This document shows positions 49,523-49,648 of a stretch of 49,648 bases of DNA, one piece after another. Source of the DNA: JAOADN01 sp049323795 (GTDB lineage Bacteria; Pseudomonadota; Alphaproteobacteria; Rhodobacterales; Rhodobacteraceae); assembly GCA_049323795.1 (NCBI GenBank), contig JBMOOH010000056.1:1-49648 (forward strand), read 5' to 3'. Each line of letters opens with the position of its first letter. Within the stretch, counting starts at the first letter, position 1. The position numbers and the translations under genes are program-made. The notes below the pieces were generated by a model, which was not told where the DNA came from, searched no databases, and saw only the letters and a list, made by a program, of their open reading frames with translations.

Positions 49523-49648
49523 TGTCAACGGCGGAGCAAAACCAGGCCATTGGGCGGCGCAAAAGTAGGCCACTTGGCGGCGCATTCGGGGAACGTCGGG
49601 AGGGCGTAGCCCGACCAGAGTTTCCCGAATGCGGCGTCGGCGTTCTTA
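49523..49648. mobile_element. Terminus of an IS21-family insertion sequence
   Basis: The element end begins TGTCAACGGCGG at 49523, directly where the methylase frame breaks. It carries two tandem 23-bp repeats, 49538-49560 and 49561-49583, of the form AAAA-x2-AGGCCA-x-TGGCGGCGC. Multiple internal terminal repeats after a TGT end are characteristic of IS21. The transposase (istA/istB) lies beyond the window edge. A minus-strand frame of about 40 codons across this end has no recognisable transposase motif. Confidence 0.7.
49538..49583. repeat. Tandem 23-bp terminal repeats of the IS21-type element
   Basis: The two copies differ at five or so positions and share AAAA, AGGCCA and GGCGGCGC blocks. 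They are likely transposase binding sites of the element. Confidence 0.65.

Noticed and set aside
26824..49648. CRISPR array in the accessory region
   Set aside because: No series of regularly spaced short repeats was found. The only repeats are two long copies 1937 bp apart, two leader copies, and IS termini.

Overview
The window is high-GC alphaproteobacterial DNA, most like Rhodobacteraceae. The base composition, the Rhizobium/Rhodobacter-style L-rhamnose locus, the DUF2924/DUF3489/serine-recombinase cassette and the IS types all fit. No 16S gene or other species marker is present, so the genus is inference.

Layout. (1) 1-1070: remnant of an IS630-type transposase abutting a 5'-truncated IS5-type transposase. 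(2) 1238-8593, minus strand: an RND efflux pump with its periplasmic adaptor, then a CDP-alcohol phosphatidyltransferase preceded by an unusual fusion of a TVP38/DedA-like membrane domain with a pyridine-nucleotide disulfide oxidoreductase. (3) 8683-12837: a small sugar/inositol-type group (IolE-like dehydratase, HpcH/HpaI aldolase, Gfo/Idh/MocA dehydrogenase) and a mesaconyl-CoA-hydratase-like MaoC protein. (4) 13175-23683: a nearly complete L-rhamnose regulon. rhaK-rhaR on the minus strand diverge from rhaT-P-Q-S-D (ABC importer plus bifunctional aldolase/dehydrogenase), and rhaI faces them. RhaS captures the sugar, RhaT/P/Q import it, RhaI isomerises it, RhaK phosphorylates it, RhaD cleaves it and handles the lactaldehyde, and RhaR (DeoR family) presumably controls the locus. 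(5) 23823-26468: a glutamine-amidotransferase-like protein, a probable glycosyltransferase-like protein and an FkbM methyltransferase. (6) A tRNA-Ser(GGA) gene at 26824 marks the start of an accessory region that runs to the end of the window.

The accessory region (26.9-49.6 kb) is a composite mobile and defence island. A 239-bp ungapped direct repeat starts in the T-loop of the tRNA and recurs 1937 bp later, fused to the 3' end of a different tRNA. Next come a large serine recombinase with DUF2924 and DUF3489 partners and an IS110 remnant. A Gabija-like pair follows (OLD-type ATPase/Toprim nuclease overlapping a UvrD-type helicase), with a convergent, unfamiliar winged-helix plus PD-(D/E)XK protein. 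After that is a block with a small XRE regulator, a stand-alone ParB-domain protein, a ParB-domain beta-class DNA methyltransferase and two tandem DUF5681 proteins. The last unit is an operon of Eco57I-type adenine methylase, SMC/Rad50-like ATPase and HNH nuclease. It resembles a Septu-like ATPase/HNH pair linked to a modification enzyme, but the methylase is cut at its 5' end by an IS21-type terminus.

The most interesting items are the methylase/SMC-ATPase/HNH operon, the Gabija-like pair with its possible third partner, the tRNA-linked long repeats, and a conserved two-hairpin leader found upstream of both ParB-domain genes.
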